Assembly (NCBI RefSeq): GCF_000004195.4
Contig: NC_030681.2
Location: forward strand, 141,728,006 to 141,792,005
Direction of reading: 5' to 3'
Length of the DNA: 64,000 bases
Source of the DNA: Xenopus tropicalis
Taxonomy: Eukaryota > Chordata > Amphibia > Anura > Pipidae
The notes beneath the pieces were generated by a model that did no database searches, was not told the origin of the DNA, and saw nothing but the letters and a program-made list of their open reading frames with translations. Below are positions 35,701-42,606 of this stretch, piece after piece (position 1 is the stretch's first letter; every line of letters starts with the position of its first letter). The position numbers and the translations under genes were made by a program.

Positions 35701-37308
35701 AAAATAACAAAACAGGCAATTAAACCTGAAAATGGAATTTTAGCTGCATTGGTACAGCCGGAGAATGCTCACTGGCACATTCCCAAGCTTAAAAGCACCA
35801 GTGCCAGAGTCACTGCACATTTCCCAAACAACAGAATCAGAGATGATATTAGCAGATTTGTGCACTTCTCTGCCAGCTAAAATACATTGGCAGAGCATAC
35901 ATCCCATGTGGCAAAGTCATAAATGTGCCAAAATAAAGGACAAGTATTTTTAAGGTCAGTAATTATACTTACTCCCATTGTTTCCTATAACAAAGTTAAC
36001 ATTTGGTCCAAAGCGAAAAGGTCCCAGCATTGAATGACACATGAAGTTTCTCAGAGAGATGGATTCAATGATCCCAACGTCACCTGTGCCCTTTAAAACA
36101 ATAAATGGGTTGAGTATAAAGTTATCGCTTAAATCGTCTTTTACTGTATATTAATAGGAAGCCCTTCCACTTTTATCCAAGCAAGTCACAGAAGAACATT
36201 ATATCCAAGGATTTTAACTTTTCTATGCATGATGAGTTCAGCTTGTCTTTCTACAGATTTTTAAGGACAAACATTATTAGAAGAAGAGTAAATATGGATT
36301 CTAACAAATGATTTACCTGTATGCAACAAGGGTTAGAATTAGATAACCAGTCACTGCTTTGGAGCACAGGAGTGCTCCTAAGCAAGCCAGTGATTACTTA
36401 GAGAAATATTAATACTCACGCAATATTTAATCCTTACATGGTTGTGCTATACAAAACTTAAACATAGGCACTTTAATATAGCCCAAAAAGCGTAAGGCTA
36501 TTTTCAATGATCTTAAAGAGGACGTAAGGCTCCAAAATAAATTCTTACATCAGTTACTCATGTGGCAAAGGGTGTACAGCAAAGCATGCAGCTTTATGCC
36601 ACATAAGATGCAGAGCCTTTTTCCATAATTTCCCCAATATGCCCCTTAATCTGTGCATTTAGTGGTTTTAGGTACATGTGACCCTTGGCAGAACAGAAGC
36701 CTTAAACATAGAGGTTTAGGGCTGTGCCGCAGGAACCCAGAAATGTACATTTTTGCTGCATAGGGTTGCTAGCAGTGGCTTGCATCACAGCAACTAGTGC
36801 CGTGAATTTTATTTGAAACCAAGAGTGGGTGTAGCTTAGCAGGCTAGTAAGGGTGGCTTTGTGTATGTAAATCTTAATTCATATAGAGCTACATGTATAT
36901 GCATTTTTACTATGCATAGACTACAGTGATAAGAAGCTGGATATATGGAGTATATGCATATAGTGGGAGCCTATATTAAAATGGATGGTTAATAGCAATG
37001 GCTACAATTAAAACATTAAAAGGATATGTTTGTTTTTTTTTTGGTAACATAAATGGGTATTTGCAACTTACTGACTGAGAAGCGCTGCCACGCTGGGAAG
37101 AAGCTAAGGACATGGAATTATCATAATCAAGGGTATCAAGTGAGTTATTGGCTTCTTTCCGTTGCTTTTTGTTGTGCCCATAGTCATTAGAGGCGCTGGG
37201 TCCGGCCTGAACATAATCCTCCTCATCGTATGTGTCGTCCACCTCTTGCCTTTGTTTTTTCCGTTGTGAAGAGGGCGCGATGGGGCTGCCTTCCTTTCTC
37301 TTGCCCAT
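3148..37308 (-). CDS. smc6: smc6 copy A: SMC6 chromosome-maintenance ATPase, 25 coding exons, terminal exon not in window
   Basis: Spliced minus-strand gene. Joining exons 2-26 gives one uninterrupted frame of 3,275 nt (1,091 codons plus 2 nt); with a terminal exon like that of copy B the protein would be 1,128 aa, close to vertebrate SMC6 (about 1,090 in human). Visible parts: lysine-rich N-terminal extension (1-82), head with Walker A GNNGSGKS (115-122), coiled coil 1 (about 250-520), hinge (about 525-700), coiled coil 2 (about 705-970), and C-terminal head with signature LSGGE (1025-1029) and Walker B ending CLDEFD (1051-1056). SMC6 pairs with SMC5 in the nucleus in the SMC5/6 complex, which acts in homologous-recombination repair and replication-fork stability. 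All junctions are GT-AG with consistent phase. The next exon should lie left of position 1, or has been lost. Introns hold only the repeats listed separately. Confidence 0.95.
4638..4979. mobile_element. MITE, AGGTCCCCATACACG family, larger copy
   Basis: Ends carry GGTCCCCATACACGG and, inverted, CCCGTGTATGGGGGCC. The interior is GC-rich with inverted pieces (GGCCGATCGATATC, GATATCGGTCGGCC). A shorter relative is at 23578-23786. Lies in intron 25 of copy A. Confidence 0.75.
5305..5457 (-). CDS. smc6: smc6 copy A exon 25 (residues 1009-1059; ABC signature and Walker B)
   Basis: Encodes [20 protein letters not shown], then [20 protein letters not shown] and [11 protein letters not shown]. Signature LSGGE at 1025-1029 and Walker B Asp-Glu at 1053-1054 are intact. 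Confidence 0.97.
5797..6386. repeat. Minisatellite, 43-bp unit, about 13-14 copies
   Basis: The unit starts CCTACACACTGTATACCATA and recurs every 43 bp (for example 5801, 5844, 5887). Variants alternate AGTACC and AGTAGC. In intron 24 of smc6 copy A. Not CRISPR: there are no unique spacers. Confidence 0.95.
7281..7386 (-). CDS. smc6: smc6 copy A exon 24 (residues 973-1008; C-terminal head)
   Basis: Encodes [20 protein letters not shown] then [15 protein letters not shown], the conserved start of the C-terminal ATPase head. Confidence 0.95.
7496..7683. mobile_element. Probable degenerate MITE in intron 23
   Basis: One end reads GCCGCCTATACACAGGCC and the other GGCACGTGTATGGCCAGC, resembling the CCATACACG-ended elements elsewhere in the window. 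Confidence 0.45.
8395..8645. repeat. Dispersed repeat, inverse copy of the one at 27870-28070
   Basis: Reverse complement of 27870-28070: shared words include GGCAGCTGCTATC/TAGCAGCTGCC, AGCTTCTAGGGCTGTTTACTC and TTCTAGGTGGCA. Non-coding in both places. Confidence 0.7.
8870..8946 (-). repeat. tRNA-derived SINE fragment
   Basis: Minus strand reads a D-arm-like TGGTGTATTGAGTAGGAAGAG and a B-box-like GGTTCAAGACG about 40 bases later. Confidence 0.45.
9155..9868. repeat. Minisatellite, 23-bp unit (CTGCTCCTGTTCTTGCTCC...), about 30 copies
   Basis: Strict 23-bp period with subunits expanded in the middle (CTTGCTCCAGTC runs). One strand is almost pure pyrimidine. Because 23 is not a multiple of 3 and no stop trinucleotide occurs in the unit, several frames on both strands stay open for 250-340 codons; these are not genes. 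Lies in intron 23 of copy A. Confidence 0.95.
9869..10190. other. Degenerate flank of the 23-bp minisatellite
   Basis: The same pyrimidine-rich CCTGTTCCTGCTCCAG words continue with mutations to about 10,010 and then fade into unassigned sequence. Confidence 0.6.
10196..10572 (+). repeat. Two tandem copies of a SINE-like unit, the second with tRNA-like 3' part
   Basis: 10196-10330 and 10430-10572 share TTTCACACT, TTTTCAAG, and GGATAGGCATATGGCAGCAG-type blocks. The second has an A-box-like TAGCCTAGCTGGATAGG and B-box-like GGTTCAATTCC, so a tRNA-derived SINE is likely. Confidence 0.55.
10571..10712. mobile_element. GC-rich foldback repeat
   Basis: Begins CAGGGTTGGACTGGGCC and ends CCCCCCAGTCCAACCCTG, imperfect terminal inverted repeats about 140 bp apart. 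Confidence 0.65.
10960..11030 (-). repeat. tRNA-derived SINE fragment
   Basis: Minus strand has TTAGGTAGTGCATTG (A-box-like) and GGTGTTCAATTCC (B-box-like). Confidence 0.45.
11124..11249 (-). CDS. smc6: smc6 copy A exon 23 (residues 931-972)
   Basis: Encodes [20 protein letters not shown] then [10 protein letters not shown]...SYQQFR. Return to the C-terminal head. 13 of 41 residues differ from copy B. Confidence 0.95.
12416..12561 (-). CDS. smc6: smc6 copy A exon 22 (residues 883-930)
   Basis: Encodes [20 protein letters not shown]...[16 protein letters not shown] is an SMC6 signature in coiled coil 2. Two residues differ from copy B. Confidence 0.95.
12562..14413. other. smc6 copy A intron 21
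   Basis: No recognised element or coding exon. An ORF at 13045-13422 on the plus strand has no family resemblance I can see and is probably chance. Confidence 0.6.
14414..14551 (-). CDS. smc6: smc6 copy A exon 21 (residues 837-882)
   Basis: Encodes [20 protein letters not shown]... to ...[10 protein letters not shown]. Only two predicted residues differ from copy B, far fewer than in the neighbouring exons. Confidence 0.95.
15806..15976 (-). CDS. smc6: smc6 copy A exon 20 (residues 780-836)
   Basis: Encodes [20 protein letters not shown]...[13 protein letters not shown], coiled coil 2. ENMGNLK and the final EVAEPVK match the family. 171 nt, phase 0. Confidence 0.95.
16332..16609. mobile_element. 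Insertion flanked by 14-bp direct repeats in intron 19 of copy A
   Basis: GCTAGTGAAATAAA occurs at 16332-16345 and 16596-16609. The stretch between is missing from the matching intron of copy B near 60,080, where the flanks are contiguous. This looks like a target-site duplication around an insertion of about 250 bp. Confidence 0.7.
16441..16596. repeat. Perfect palindrome, 75-bp arms, 6-base spacer
   Basis: Left arm 16441-16515 and right arm 16522-16596 are exact reverse complements by base-by-base reading, separated by ACATGG. It forms the right part of the insertion at 16332-16609, 64 bp from exon 19 of copy A. Confidence 0.97.
16660..16740 (-). CDS. smc6: smc6 copy A exon 19 (residues 753-779)
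   Basis: Encodes [20 protein letters not shown] then SIDIATL. A 150-bp perfect palindrome lies 64 bp beyond its 3' border, in intron 19. Confidence 0.95.
17207..17406. other. 200-bp intron 18 block identical in both smc6 copies (copy A instance)
   Basis: Base-for-base identical to 60485-60684, whereas flanking intron is clearly diverged and several exons differ at up to a third of residues. It has a predicted hairpin at 17333-17379 (GGGACT with AGTCCC, inner GCAG with CTGC) and a short GGCAGCGGCTGCC palindrome. No coding frame. Candidates: structured RNA, regulatory element, conversion tract, or old MITE (weak ATTAATA-containing inverted ends). Confidence 0.85.
17575..17696 (-). pseudogene. 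Diverged counterpart of the 60832-60966 exon-like sequence
   Basis: Shares GATAAGTACAGAGATC, CAGTTTGTACC and CTGCAGTTTCCCA with the copy B sequence but has several indels, and lacks the terminal TAA/AATAAA arrangement. Origin not recognised. Confidence 0.4.
18847..18982 (-). CDS. smc6: smc6 copy A exon 18 (residues 707-752; coiled coil 2)
   Basis: Encodes [20 protein letters not shown]...NSKKQIQ. First exon of coiled coil 2 and the last exon upstream of the part shared with copy B. Confidence 0.95.
19129..19329. mobile_element. TTAA-flanked MITE
   Basis: TTAA at both ends; terminal inverted repeats around GAAGACACATGGAGCTAC and GTAGCTCTGTGTGTCTT, plus AGTAGCTGCTA inner arms. In intron 17 of copy A. 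Confidence 0.75.
19664..19824 (-). CDS. smc6: smc6 copy A exon 17 (residues 654-706; hinge exit)
   Basis: Encodes [20 protein letters not shown] then [17 protein letters not shown] and [16 protein letters not shown] and GDQV...RYYSS are SMC6 hinge hallmarks. Confidence 0.96.
20160..20250. mobile_element. MITE fragment related to 42862-43000
   Basis: Shares AACCAATAAGA, TTTTAAACAGGTG and CAGTAAATGCTACCTG with the copy near 42,900. Confidence 0.55.
20692..21087. mobile_element. TTAA-flanked MITE with long inverted arms
   Basis: Starts TTAAAGGAGAAGGAAAGG and ends CCTTTCCTTCTCCTTTAA. Arms continue through CAAAGTCACTTGGGGGTGCC and CGGGCTGGTGC blocks, with a central pair AAGCCGAC. A piggyBac-type TTAA target is likely. 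The end sequence CCTTTCCTTCTCCTTTAA recurs alone at 28,300. Confidence 0.85.
21900..22014 (-). CDS. smc6: smc6 copy A exon 16 (residues 615-653; hinge)
   Basis: Encodes [20 protein letters not shown] and [18 protein letters not shown], a highly conserved hinge block. Ends in phase 0. Confidence 0.96.
22104..22143. repeat. (TA)n microsatellite
   Basis: About 40 bases of alternating TA in intron 15 of copy A. Confidence 0.95.
22832..23033 (-). CDS. smc6: smc6 copy A exon 15 (residues 548-614; hinge)
   Basis: Encodes [20 protein letters not shown]..., then [18 protein letters not shown]. Core of the hinge dimerisation domain that contacts SMC5. Confidence 0.96.
23093..23276. mobile_element. 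MITE with TAGGGCTCTGGTACACG ends
   Basis: Left end AAGGGCTCTGGTACACG and inverted right end CGTGTACCAGAGCCCT; internal GATGGGATGGCATA shared with elements at 26,901 and 43,076. In intron 14 of copy A. Confidence 0.8.
23578..23786. mobile_element. MITE, AGGTCCCCATACACG family, deleted copy
   Basis: Same ends and internal blocks (CAATGGGGCAGTC, TTTCTGCCCCTACACGGG, CCAAGGGACCGATATCGGCA) as 4638-4979 but about 130 bp shorter. Confidence 0.8.
24080..24170. mobile_element. Short degenerate CCATACACR-ended MITE
   Basis: Begins GGGCCCCATACACAGGCC and ends CCTATGTATGGCCAGC, weak inverted termini. Confidence 0.45.
24371..24549 (-). CDS. smc6: smc6 copy A exon 14 (residues 488-547; enters hinge)
   Basis: Encodes [20 protein letters not shown]... 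then [20 protein letters not shown] and KPVGPLG. The RFGxNxPALLxAID and GPLG motifs mark the entry to the SMC6 hinge. Confidence 0.96.
24550..26462. other. smc6 copy A intron 13
   Basis: 1.9 kb, AT-rich. No exon or assigned repeat seen; short ORFs look random. Confidence 0.55.
26463..26627 (-). CDS. smc6: smc6 copy A exon 13 (residues 433-487)
   Basis: Encodes [20 protein letters not shown]... to ...[10 protein letters not shown], coiled coil 1 with Gln-rich IHQFQQAIE. An AT-rich tract follows upstream of the exon at 26,745-26,779. Confidence 0.94.
26745..26779. repeat. (TA)n microsatellite
   Basis: About 35 bases of alternating TA in intron 12 of copy A. Confidence 0.95.
26901..27178. mobile_element. 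Foldback MITE related to 23093-23276
   Basis: Inverted arms: ACATCTCCCCGAAATGCC with GGCATTTCGGGGAGAT, and CAGCATCAAAGTGAATC with GATTCACTTTGATGCCGG. In intron 12 of copy A. Confidence 0.75.
27221..27309 (-). CDS. smc6: smc6 copy A exon 12 (residues 404-432)
   Basis: Encodes [20 protein letters not shown] then HKRIEELKK; matches the LYNR...RIEELKK block of SMC6. Ends in phase 2. Confidence 0.95.
27515..27570 (-). repeat. tRNA-derived SINE fragment
   Basis: Minus strand has GGTTTGATTCCTACCC, B-box-like, with a tRNA-like upstream part. Confidence 0.4.
27640..28320. repeat. Dispersed repeat block, includes inverse copy of 8395-8645
   Basis: Begins CTTAAAGGGATTCTGTCATG, contains the block shared with 8395-8645, and ends in the TTTCCTTCTCCTTTAA end seen in the MITE at 20692-21087. 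Probably a composite of two elements in intron 11. Confidence 0.6.
28333..28479 (-). CDS. smc6: smc6 copy A exon 11 (residues 355-403)
   Basis: Encodes [18 protein letters not shown]... to ...[10 protein letters not shown], coiled coil 1, including the CMALKxD-like region ([12 protein letters not shown]). 147 nt, phase 0. Confidence 0.95.
29342..29440 (-). CDS. smc6: smc6 copy A exon 10 (residues 322-354)
   Basis: Encodes [20 protein letters not shown]... of coiled coil 1. 99 nt, phase 0 at both ends. Confidence 0.95.
29694..29813 (-). CDS. smc6: smc6 copy A exon 9 (residues 282-321)
   Basis: Encodes [20 protein letters not shown]...MAWAL, coiled-coil 1 with heptad-like spacing and the family MAWA motif. 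Confidence 0.95.
30173..30274 (-). CDS. smc6: smc6 copy A exon 8 (residues 248-281; coiled coil begins)
   Basis: Encodes [20 protein letters not shown] and then [14 protein letters not shown]. Almost identical to vertebrate SMC6 at the head-to-coil transition. Confidence 0.96.
30440..30645. mobile_element. Foldback MITE in intron 7
   Basis: Inverted pieces CTCCTCCAAATTCTTTCCCAC with GGTGGGAAAGCATTTGGAGG, and GGAAAATCGAAGTGC near the centre. Confidence 0.55.
30820..31312 (+). mobile_element. LINE-type 3' end (L2/CR1-like), (ATAC)n tail
   Basis: Plus strand contains GATTGTAAGCTCTACGGGGC, AGGGACCTCCTTCC and TTTATAAATAAAGATATAC and ends in an ATAC microsatellite, the typical 3' terminus of vertebrate L2/CR1-like LINEs. 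No reverse transcriptase frame is preserved upstream. In intron 7. Confidence 0.65.
31825..31905 (-). CDS. smc6: smc6 copy A exon 7 (residues 221-247)
   Basis: Encodes [20 protein letters not shown]..., the conserved NPVSVLTQ stretch of SMC6 heads. Phase 0 at both borders (81 nt). Confidence 0.96.
32694..33083. mobile_element. hAT-type non-autonomous element with 8-bp target duplication
   Basis: CAGTGCTGTCCAACTT at one end and GTTGAAGAGCCCTG at the other, flanked by ATTTAAAG at 32686-32693 and 33084-33091. A second MITE is nested inside. Confidence 0.85.
32721..32924. mobile_element. MITE nested in the hAT element
   Basis: Terminal inverted repeats GGGGCAGATTTATCAAAAT and ATTTTGATAAATCTGCCCC, with inner arms around CCTATGGAATTTTTA. 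Confidence 0.85.
33251..33312 (-). CDS. smc6: smc6 copy A exon 6 (residues 200-220)
   Basis: Short 62-nt exon encoding [20 protein letters not shown], head region leading to the Q-containing loop. Ends in phase 0 before GTAAAT. Confidence 0.95.
34609..34745 (-). CDS. smc6: smc6 copy A exon 5 (residues 154-199)
   Basis: Encodes [18 protein letters not shown] and later [15 protein letters not shown], part of the N-terminal head beta sheet. Acceptor TTTCTCTTTAG, donor GTACGA. Confidence 0.95.
35016..35048. repeat. (ACTC)n microsatellite
   Basis: Eight uninterrupted ACTC units in intron 4 of copy A. Confidence 0.95.
35589..35694 (-). CDS. smc6: smc6 copy A exon 4 (residues 119-153; Walker A lysine)
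   Basis: Begins by completing the serine codon and gives [16 protein letters not shown], so the catalytic Lys is residue 121. Continues through [15 protein letters not shown]. Donor GTGAGT at 35588. Confidence 0.96.
35973..36090 (-). CDS. smc6: smc6 copy A exon 3 (residues 80-118; first half of Walker A)
   Basis: Encodes [18 protein letters not shown] followed by [17 protein letters not shown]. This is the start of the N-terminal ATPase head with most of the Walker A loop. Donor GTAAGT splits the serine codon of GNNGS. Confidence 0.96.
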
Positions 37309-37310
37309 TG
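37072..37310 (-). CDS. smc6: smc6 copy A exon 2 (residues 1-79, start codon)
   Basis: Acceptor TTCTTCTGCAG lies two bases before the ATG at 37308. It encodes [12 protein letters not shown]... through ...RGSASQS, then donor GTAAGT. The segment is basic and acidic, low in hydrophobics, and has the KKQR/KRK patterns expected of a nuclear N-terminal extension; it is longer than in human SMC6. The start is chosen because it is the first ATG of the spliced frame and sits right after the splice junction. Confidence 0.93.
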
Positions 37311-38345
37311 CTGCAGAAGAACAGCAAAAAGAGCAATTCAGTGAACATTGAACCCCACGGCAGATGCTTCACTTAATATTTAATAGAGCACCAAGCTCCA
37401 GAACATTAAACAGTGGGTAGCGTACCCTGGTACCCAAGGGTGAGAGCCCTACCGCTGCCTGCATCCCACAAATCTTTGCTCTGCCACTGCCTGATCCCCC
37501 AAATACTTGTTCTGCCTGTCGGCATCTCCAACTCTGAGAGTGCACGTATTTTCAGGAACAAAAGCATCCATTGCAATCCCAGAGGGAAGGTGGAACACTA
37601 CTGCCACTGACCATGGCAAGATTAGGCCTGCTTTGCCTGCAGCTGTTGCCATGCCGACTGTGTGGGCATACCTTGGCATGCACATATCCCCAGTGCCACA
37701 CTGTTGTTTTGATGCAAGAGGCAAACTGTGCCACTCAGGAAAAAATGGGCTTTGGGTAGTGGGACAAAGGCAAAGTTGCTGGGTTGCGCTACCGTAGGCG
37801 TCAGTATTAGGGGAGTCCACCGAGCGGTGACAGATGCCCTTTACTGCCGTCATGACACCTCAAAATGGTTGCAGGCCAGCAGGGGTTACCCTGACTGCAC
37901 AGTTCTATGTATATAAAAGGAATGACTCAGGAGGCCGGCTATTGCCTGTGTGGGACCCCACTTGTATGTATCCCCCCCCCCTTTACTATTGGTCTCTCCC
38001 ACTCTGGCTCTGCTCCTGCTGGGATGCCAGGGCCACACTCACTGCCCATTTACACATATCTGTTATCCAGCTCTCTGATAGGCTAACAAGCCTGCCCCAT
38101 AATGATAAGCACTAGCCCAACCCTAGCTATATCAGGGAACATCGACCACTCTTCCATAAGTGTAGAACTACAGCTCCCAGCACCTTCCATAAGCCAAACT
38201 GCTTGATATAAACTTCAATCGCTCACTTGATTGAATGACAGCTCTGCGTTATTCCCTACTACCTGCCTCTCCTCTCTCTCTCATACAAGTGCCACTCACA
38301 CCGGCGCAACTAATACAACTAGGCAGCAGTCTATAAAGTACCTAC
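37311..38345. other. smc6 copy A intron 1
   Basis: 1.0 kb, GC-richer than the other introns. Overlapping ORFs up to 134 codons here have no recognisable family and conflicting strands; no gene called. Confidence 0.6.
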
Positions 38346-38400
38346 CTTACAGCGCTTAGTAGTACCGACAGCAGCACCCGCTCGCACACTTTCCCTCACA
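38346..38400 (-). other. smc6: smc6 copy A exon 1 (5' untranslated), 5' boundary approximate
   Basis: Reading leftwards on the minus strand there is a good donor (GTAAG then GTAGGT) at 38345, just downstream of a GC-box/ETS-type promoter. No ATG in frame with the SMC6 protein precedes it. The next exon begins two bases before the start codon. The transcription start is a guess; only the 3' border is sequence-supported. Confidence 0.55.
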
Positions 38401-38439
38401 CATTCAGTGGCCAGTTTTCCTCAACCTAGTCTGGCGCCT

Positions 38440-38490
38440 AGCAGAATCCCCGCCCAGGAGGCGGAGCCAGGCCTTTCTTCCGGATACACT
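38440..38490 (-). promoter_or_regulatory. smc6: smc6 copy A core promoter: GC box and ETS-type site
   Basis: A GC box (GGGCGGGG on minus, 38448-38455), a second GGCGGAG-type run, and an ETS-like CTTCCGG (38478-38484) lie just upstream of non-coding exon 1 in a short GC-richer stretch. This fits a TATA-less housekeeping promoter. Role inferred from position. Confidence 0.55.
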
Positions 38491-38536
38491 GTAACGTGAG
38501 TAATGTGGCGGGACTTGGTTGTCAGAGCGGACTGGT

Positions 38537-38566
38537 CACGTGGTTTGGCACTTGCGCTATAAAAGG
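38537..38566 (+). promoter_or_regulatory. Divergent plus-strand E-box and TATA box
   Basis: CACGTG at 38537-38542 and TATAAAA at 38558-38564, facing away from smc6 copy A. In other vertebrates SMC6 is head-to-head with GEN1, but no GEN1-like coding exon is found on the plus strand before copy B. It may drive a non-coding transcript, belong to a displaced gene, or be chance. Confidence 0.4.
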
Positions 38567-38695
38567 CCGGGCACTGAGGCCGCCTCACAATGTAGAGGGC
38601 TTTGTAGGGATGCGGACTTGTAGTAGTGGGGTCTGTGGGGTTATTATTATTTTTTTTTCTTCATCTTTGTTTCTTTTTAGAAATAATCCCTCATC

Positions 38696-38888
38696 TTAGG
38701 GGTATATTTATCATGCTGTGTAAAAAGTGGAGTAAAACATCACCAGTGATGTTGCTCATAGCAGCCAATCAGATGCTTTCCTTTGGTTTTCTAACTGTTG
38801 ACATAGAATTGCTGATTGGTTGCCCTGAGCAACATCACTGGTAATGCTTCACTCCACTTTTTACACAGCATGATAAATATACCCCTTA
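38696..38888. mobile_element. MITE with long inverted arms beside the promoter
   Basis: TAGGGGTATATTTATCATGC and its inverse GCATGATAAATATACCCCTT; arms run on through TGTGTAAAAAGTGGAG and AACATCACCAGTGAT. Confidence 0.85.
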
Positions 38889-41800
38889 GAGTACTAGGAA
38901 AAAACAAACCCCTCCCTCTCCAGCTATTTCCCTTGCACCAAGTAACATTGATCAGTTTTTCTAGTGTCCTCAGGAGGCATGGACTCAGGGCTACTAGAGC
39001 CCTGCAACCAGGTTGTCCTGGGTCCAGATTTATCAGGACACCTGGGGAGCAGCCTATTGATTTACACAAAGTAGATAGTCCCCAAGACAACCCCCCCCCC
39101 CCCCTCTCTGTGGCATTATTTCATCCGGGGTCTTAAATCGTAAAATGTCATTTCAGCTGCAATGTTTTCCCAAAGTTGCAGCATCCTGCCTAGTTTTTTT
39201 AGCGTTGTTCCAGTAGCTGGTAGGAGTTGAGTCTGGTCCTTCAAACCAAATTTCCAAATTATCTGCCCATGTATGGGGCTCCTCTAGAGGCCTGCCCTAT
39301 CGATATCTGGGTAAAAATCAGAGTAGGTGGTTTGATTTTTCTGTCAGATTGTGGAACGCATCAGCTCATTGTCCCCCTGGTTGTAATGCAATTGTTTGGC
39401 AATAGGGCTAAACTATTGCATTCGCATGATATCCTCCACCCAAGATGGCCTTATTGAGGAAAAGATTCTCTCATTTGACAACCTCCCTAAGGGAGCACCT
39501 TCACAAAAAATATTATAGAGACTTGTTGGGCAGAGAGGGCAACTATCATGGGGAGCAAGCATTAAAGAGTCCCCTTTGGGGAGGAAATGTGAGCTGAACA
39601 CCAGTGCAATTCTTTCATTTTTGTGGGTATGTACCCAGGGGCACTGCTGCCATAAACAAGTTGAGAAACTCACCTCAGGCGGCAGCAGGTGGAAAGTTAT
39701 CAAGGGAAAAATCCAACTTTAATAGACAAAATTCAGATTGCGCTCTCTGCACTAGTAATGTGCCCCCCCCCCCATACACACCTGTGATGCTCGGAAAGGA
39801 AAGGGAATCCTAAAGGCTGCCTCAGTGTGGCATAGACCCTAGAGACGCCCCTGTATGTACCATGAAGAGCAGAAACCAGCACCAAACGGATATTCAGTGG
39901 CAGTGTTTGTTCCACAAGGGTGCAGACCCACAGGGAACACTGAGATAACCTGTCATGAATGCCACCACAGACGTATGTGACCAGGCGGGCGGCTGTAAGG
40001 GTTAACACATCAACTACACGGTTTCTCGCTACCTTGTGCAATCAACCCCAAACAGCCCCAACCCGCCAAACTTACAAACTGCCACCACCACGTTTTAAAG
40101 GCCGCAAGCACCCAAGTGTAGATGTTCTATTGCACACTGACGCTTCACAGAGGCAAATCACCCTAGACTTCCTAGCTAAGCACTCTAGCAGACAATGCAA
40201 GTTAGTCTACAGACAACACATAACTTTCCCACAAGCAAACAAAGGGTTAAGCAGACACACTTTCCTTCTAACTAGCAAGGGGTTAAAAATCATTTTACAT
40301 ACACACTCTGTGTAAGGCATAAAGGTTCATGTAGAGCACAAAGACAAACTTATTAAATTTTTTATTTTATAATCCAAAGTGGACAGTGCATATATTATAT
40401 AAAAACAGTTAAGGTTACAAAATGACATAAAAGTTTCAAACAGTTATAAAATAAAAAGGGATAAAAATGCAGAAACCTACATACATCACCAATAGAATGA
40501 TCCTATGTAATTCCTGTTACCGGGGGGAGACTTGCTGTTCTGGTGACATTTTATTTTCCAGCTAGGCTCAAATACTTATGGGTATTCAACAAAATTATGG
40601 AACCATGAGCATTATGTGGGAAATGGAATTCTATTTTTATAGACACCAAACATACCAGGCCTAACACATATTATTCTGGTTTTATCAGAATATTAGATAA
40701 TCCCGAGATGGATCATCATAACATGGGAGTGTTTGGAGTCTGTGGGGAGCCCTAGCTACAAGCTAATGGCTGGGCGCCATGATTTTTATCTTTGGTGAAA
40801 GATATTTATTTTACAGTCCCAAAGAAATATTAGCTAAGAATCTGCCCTAAGACAGACCACTCCACTGTAGCACAGGTAGGATAATTTAGTTACTTTGTTG
40901 ATACATTTGGCCCTGTCTGGCTCTTCACACCTCTCAGTCCCCTAGCCAGACAGTCCGTCTTCACCGTCTTTTAGGGGGTATTTGTGAATTACCCCCTACT
41001 GTGAAGGGTTTCCCTCAAATGTGGATTCCAAACAGACTTTTTAAATTGAAAACTTAACCCTTTACTGCTCCAACATGACACCACCCATTGGGGTATTATA
41101 GAGGTGACAGGGAGTTACGGTAAGTGGTGCAATCCAGGGTACCTGATAGGCTAGGAAGTGATGAGGATAGTGAATGGTGGGAAAATATGCTAAAAATAGT
41201 GGTGTGCAAATGGGCCGAGGGCCAGCTGTTACCTCAGCTCTAGTTGAAGAGAGGTTTCCCACCCACAAAAAAAAATCGTATAATTGTAGCTAGAGGAAAG
41301 TGGAGGGAGCATTTAGGCATTTATCCCATGGCTGGGAAAAAGCTAGGATATTTATAAAGATATATAGGCAGCCTGCAGGGTAATGAGCAGGGACTGGTTA
41401 GGAGATTATGAATGTAATGTTTATATTGTTATGTGGTTAATTCTAGTTATTGGTTTAAATGTTGCTCGGGCCTGTCTCCAACCTATTAATTGGTGCGTTG
41501 TGTTTATTGGGATTGGGTTCAGAATGATACAACTTACCTTTACTATGAGCTCTTGCAGTTTCAGTGTACCTAAGCATGTTCTTGAGCCTACACTCCTATT
41601 TAGAGAAAACTACAACACCCCCTGGAAAAACAAAGCGCTGTGATGGTTTTGTAAAAGTGACCCATAAAAGTAGCTTTGACCCTAAAAGTAGGAAGCCCTC
41701 CACTTTAGGGTGACTATGAAATTGGTGGTGACTCTGACTGGTTAGACTGTGAAACTGGGTGTTGCTATAAACACTCAACTCCCTAAATCTCACCCAGAAT

Positions 41801-42161
41801 TCCCAGCTACCCAGACACCTATTTGCACACCGGGGAATATACAGTCTATTTCAGACTATGGCTTCATTAGTTAACAAGGACAAAACTCATTCAGTTTTGT
41901 ATTTATTATACTAAAAAGTGGACAGAACATATACAAAATGTATAAACAATGATGGTATAAAAAATGATGATACTTAGTCCCTCTGCTTTCCAAAGTGAAT
42001 GGTGCACAGATTCCCTTAAAAGCAGAAAGACTTCAAGTACCAGAATCCATCACTTTAGGATGGAACTAAGTGAGGGAGAGGTTTTATTACACTGCGAGCC
42101 CAAAAGGATTTGGAACTGACCCAGTAAGCACAGAGACAGATTTAACATGGTTTCCTTTTAG

Positions 42162-42606
42162 TCAGGTACAGTTATGGGACCTGACCCAGAATGTTCGGGA
42201 CCTGGGGTTTTCCAGATAAGGGGTCTTTATGTAATTTGAATCTTCATACCTCAAGTCTACTAAAAAATCATATAAACATTAATTAAACCCAACTGGATTT
42301 TTTTCCCACCAATATAGATTCATGCAGCTTAGCTGGGATTAAGTACAAGGTCCTGTTTTATTATTACAGAGAAAAGGGAATCATTTAACCATTAAATAAC
42401 CCAATAGGGCTGTTCTGCCCCAATAAGGGGTAATTATATCTTAGTTGGGATTAAGTACAAGGTACTGTTTTATTATTACAGAAAAAAAGGAAATAGTTTA
42501 AAAAATTCAATCTGATTAAAATGGAGTCTATGAGAGAGGGCATTCCTGTAATTTGGAGCTTTCCACATAATGGGTTTGTGGATAAAATAGCCTAGACCTG
42601 TAAATC
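42162..42606. mobile_element. MITE of the TACAGGTATRGGATC family, short copy
   Basis: Same order of blocks as 49427-50209 (CAAGTCTACTAAAAAATCA, TATCTTAGTTGGGAT, TTTTATTATTACAGA, AAAATGGAGTCTATGAGAGA), but with only two internal units. Confidence 0.8.

Noticed and set aside
37413..37916. Several overlapping ORFs of 60-134 codons on both strands in intron 1
   Set aside because: Mutually exclusive frames, no recognisable domain, and no splice or promoter context of their own.
39959..40315. 118-codon plus-strand ORF
   Set aside because: No family recognised and the composition looks random; possible repeat-derived sequence.
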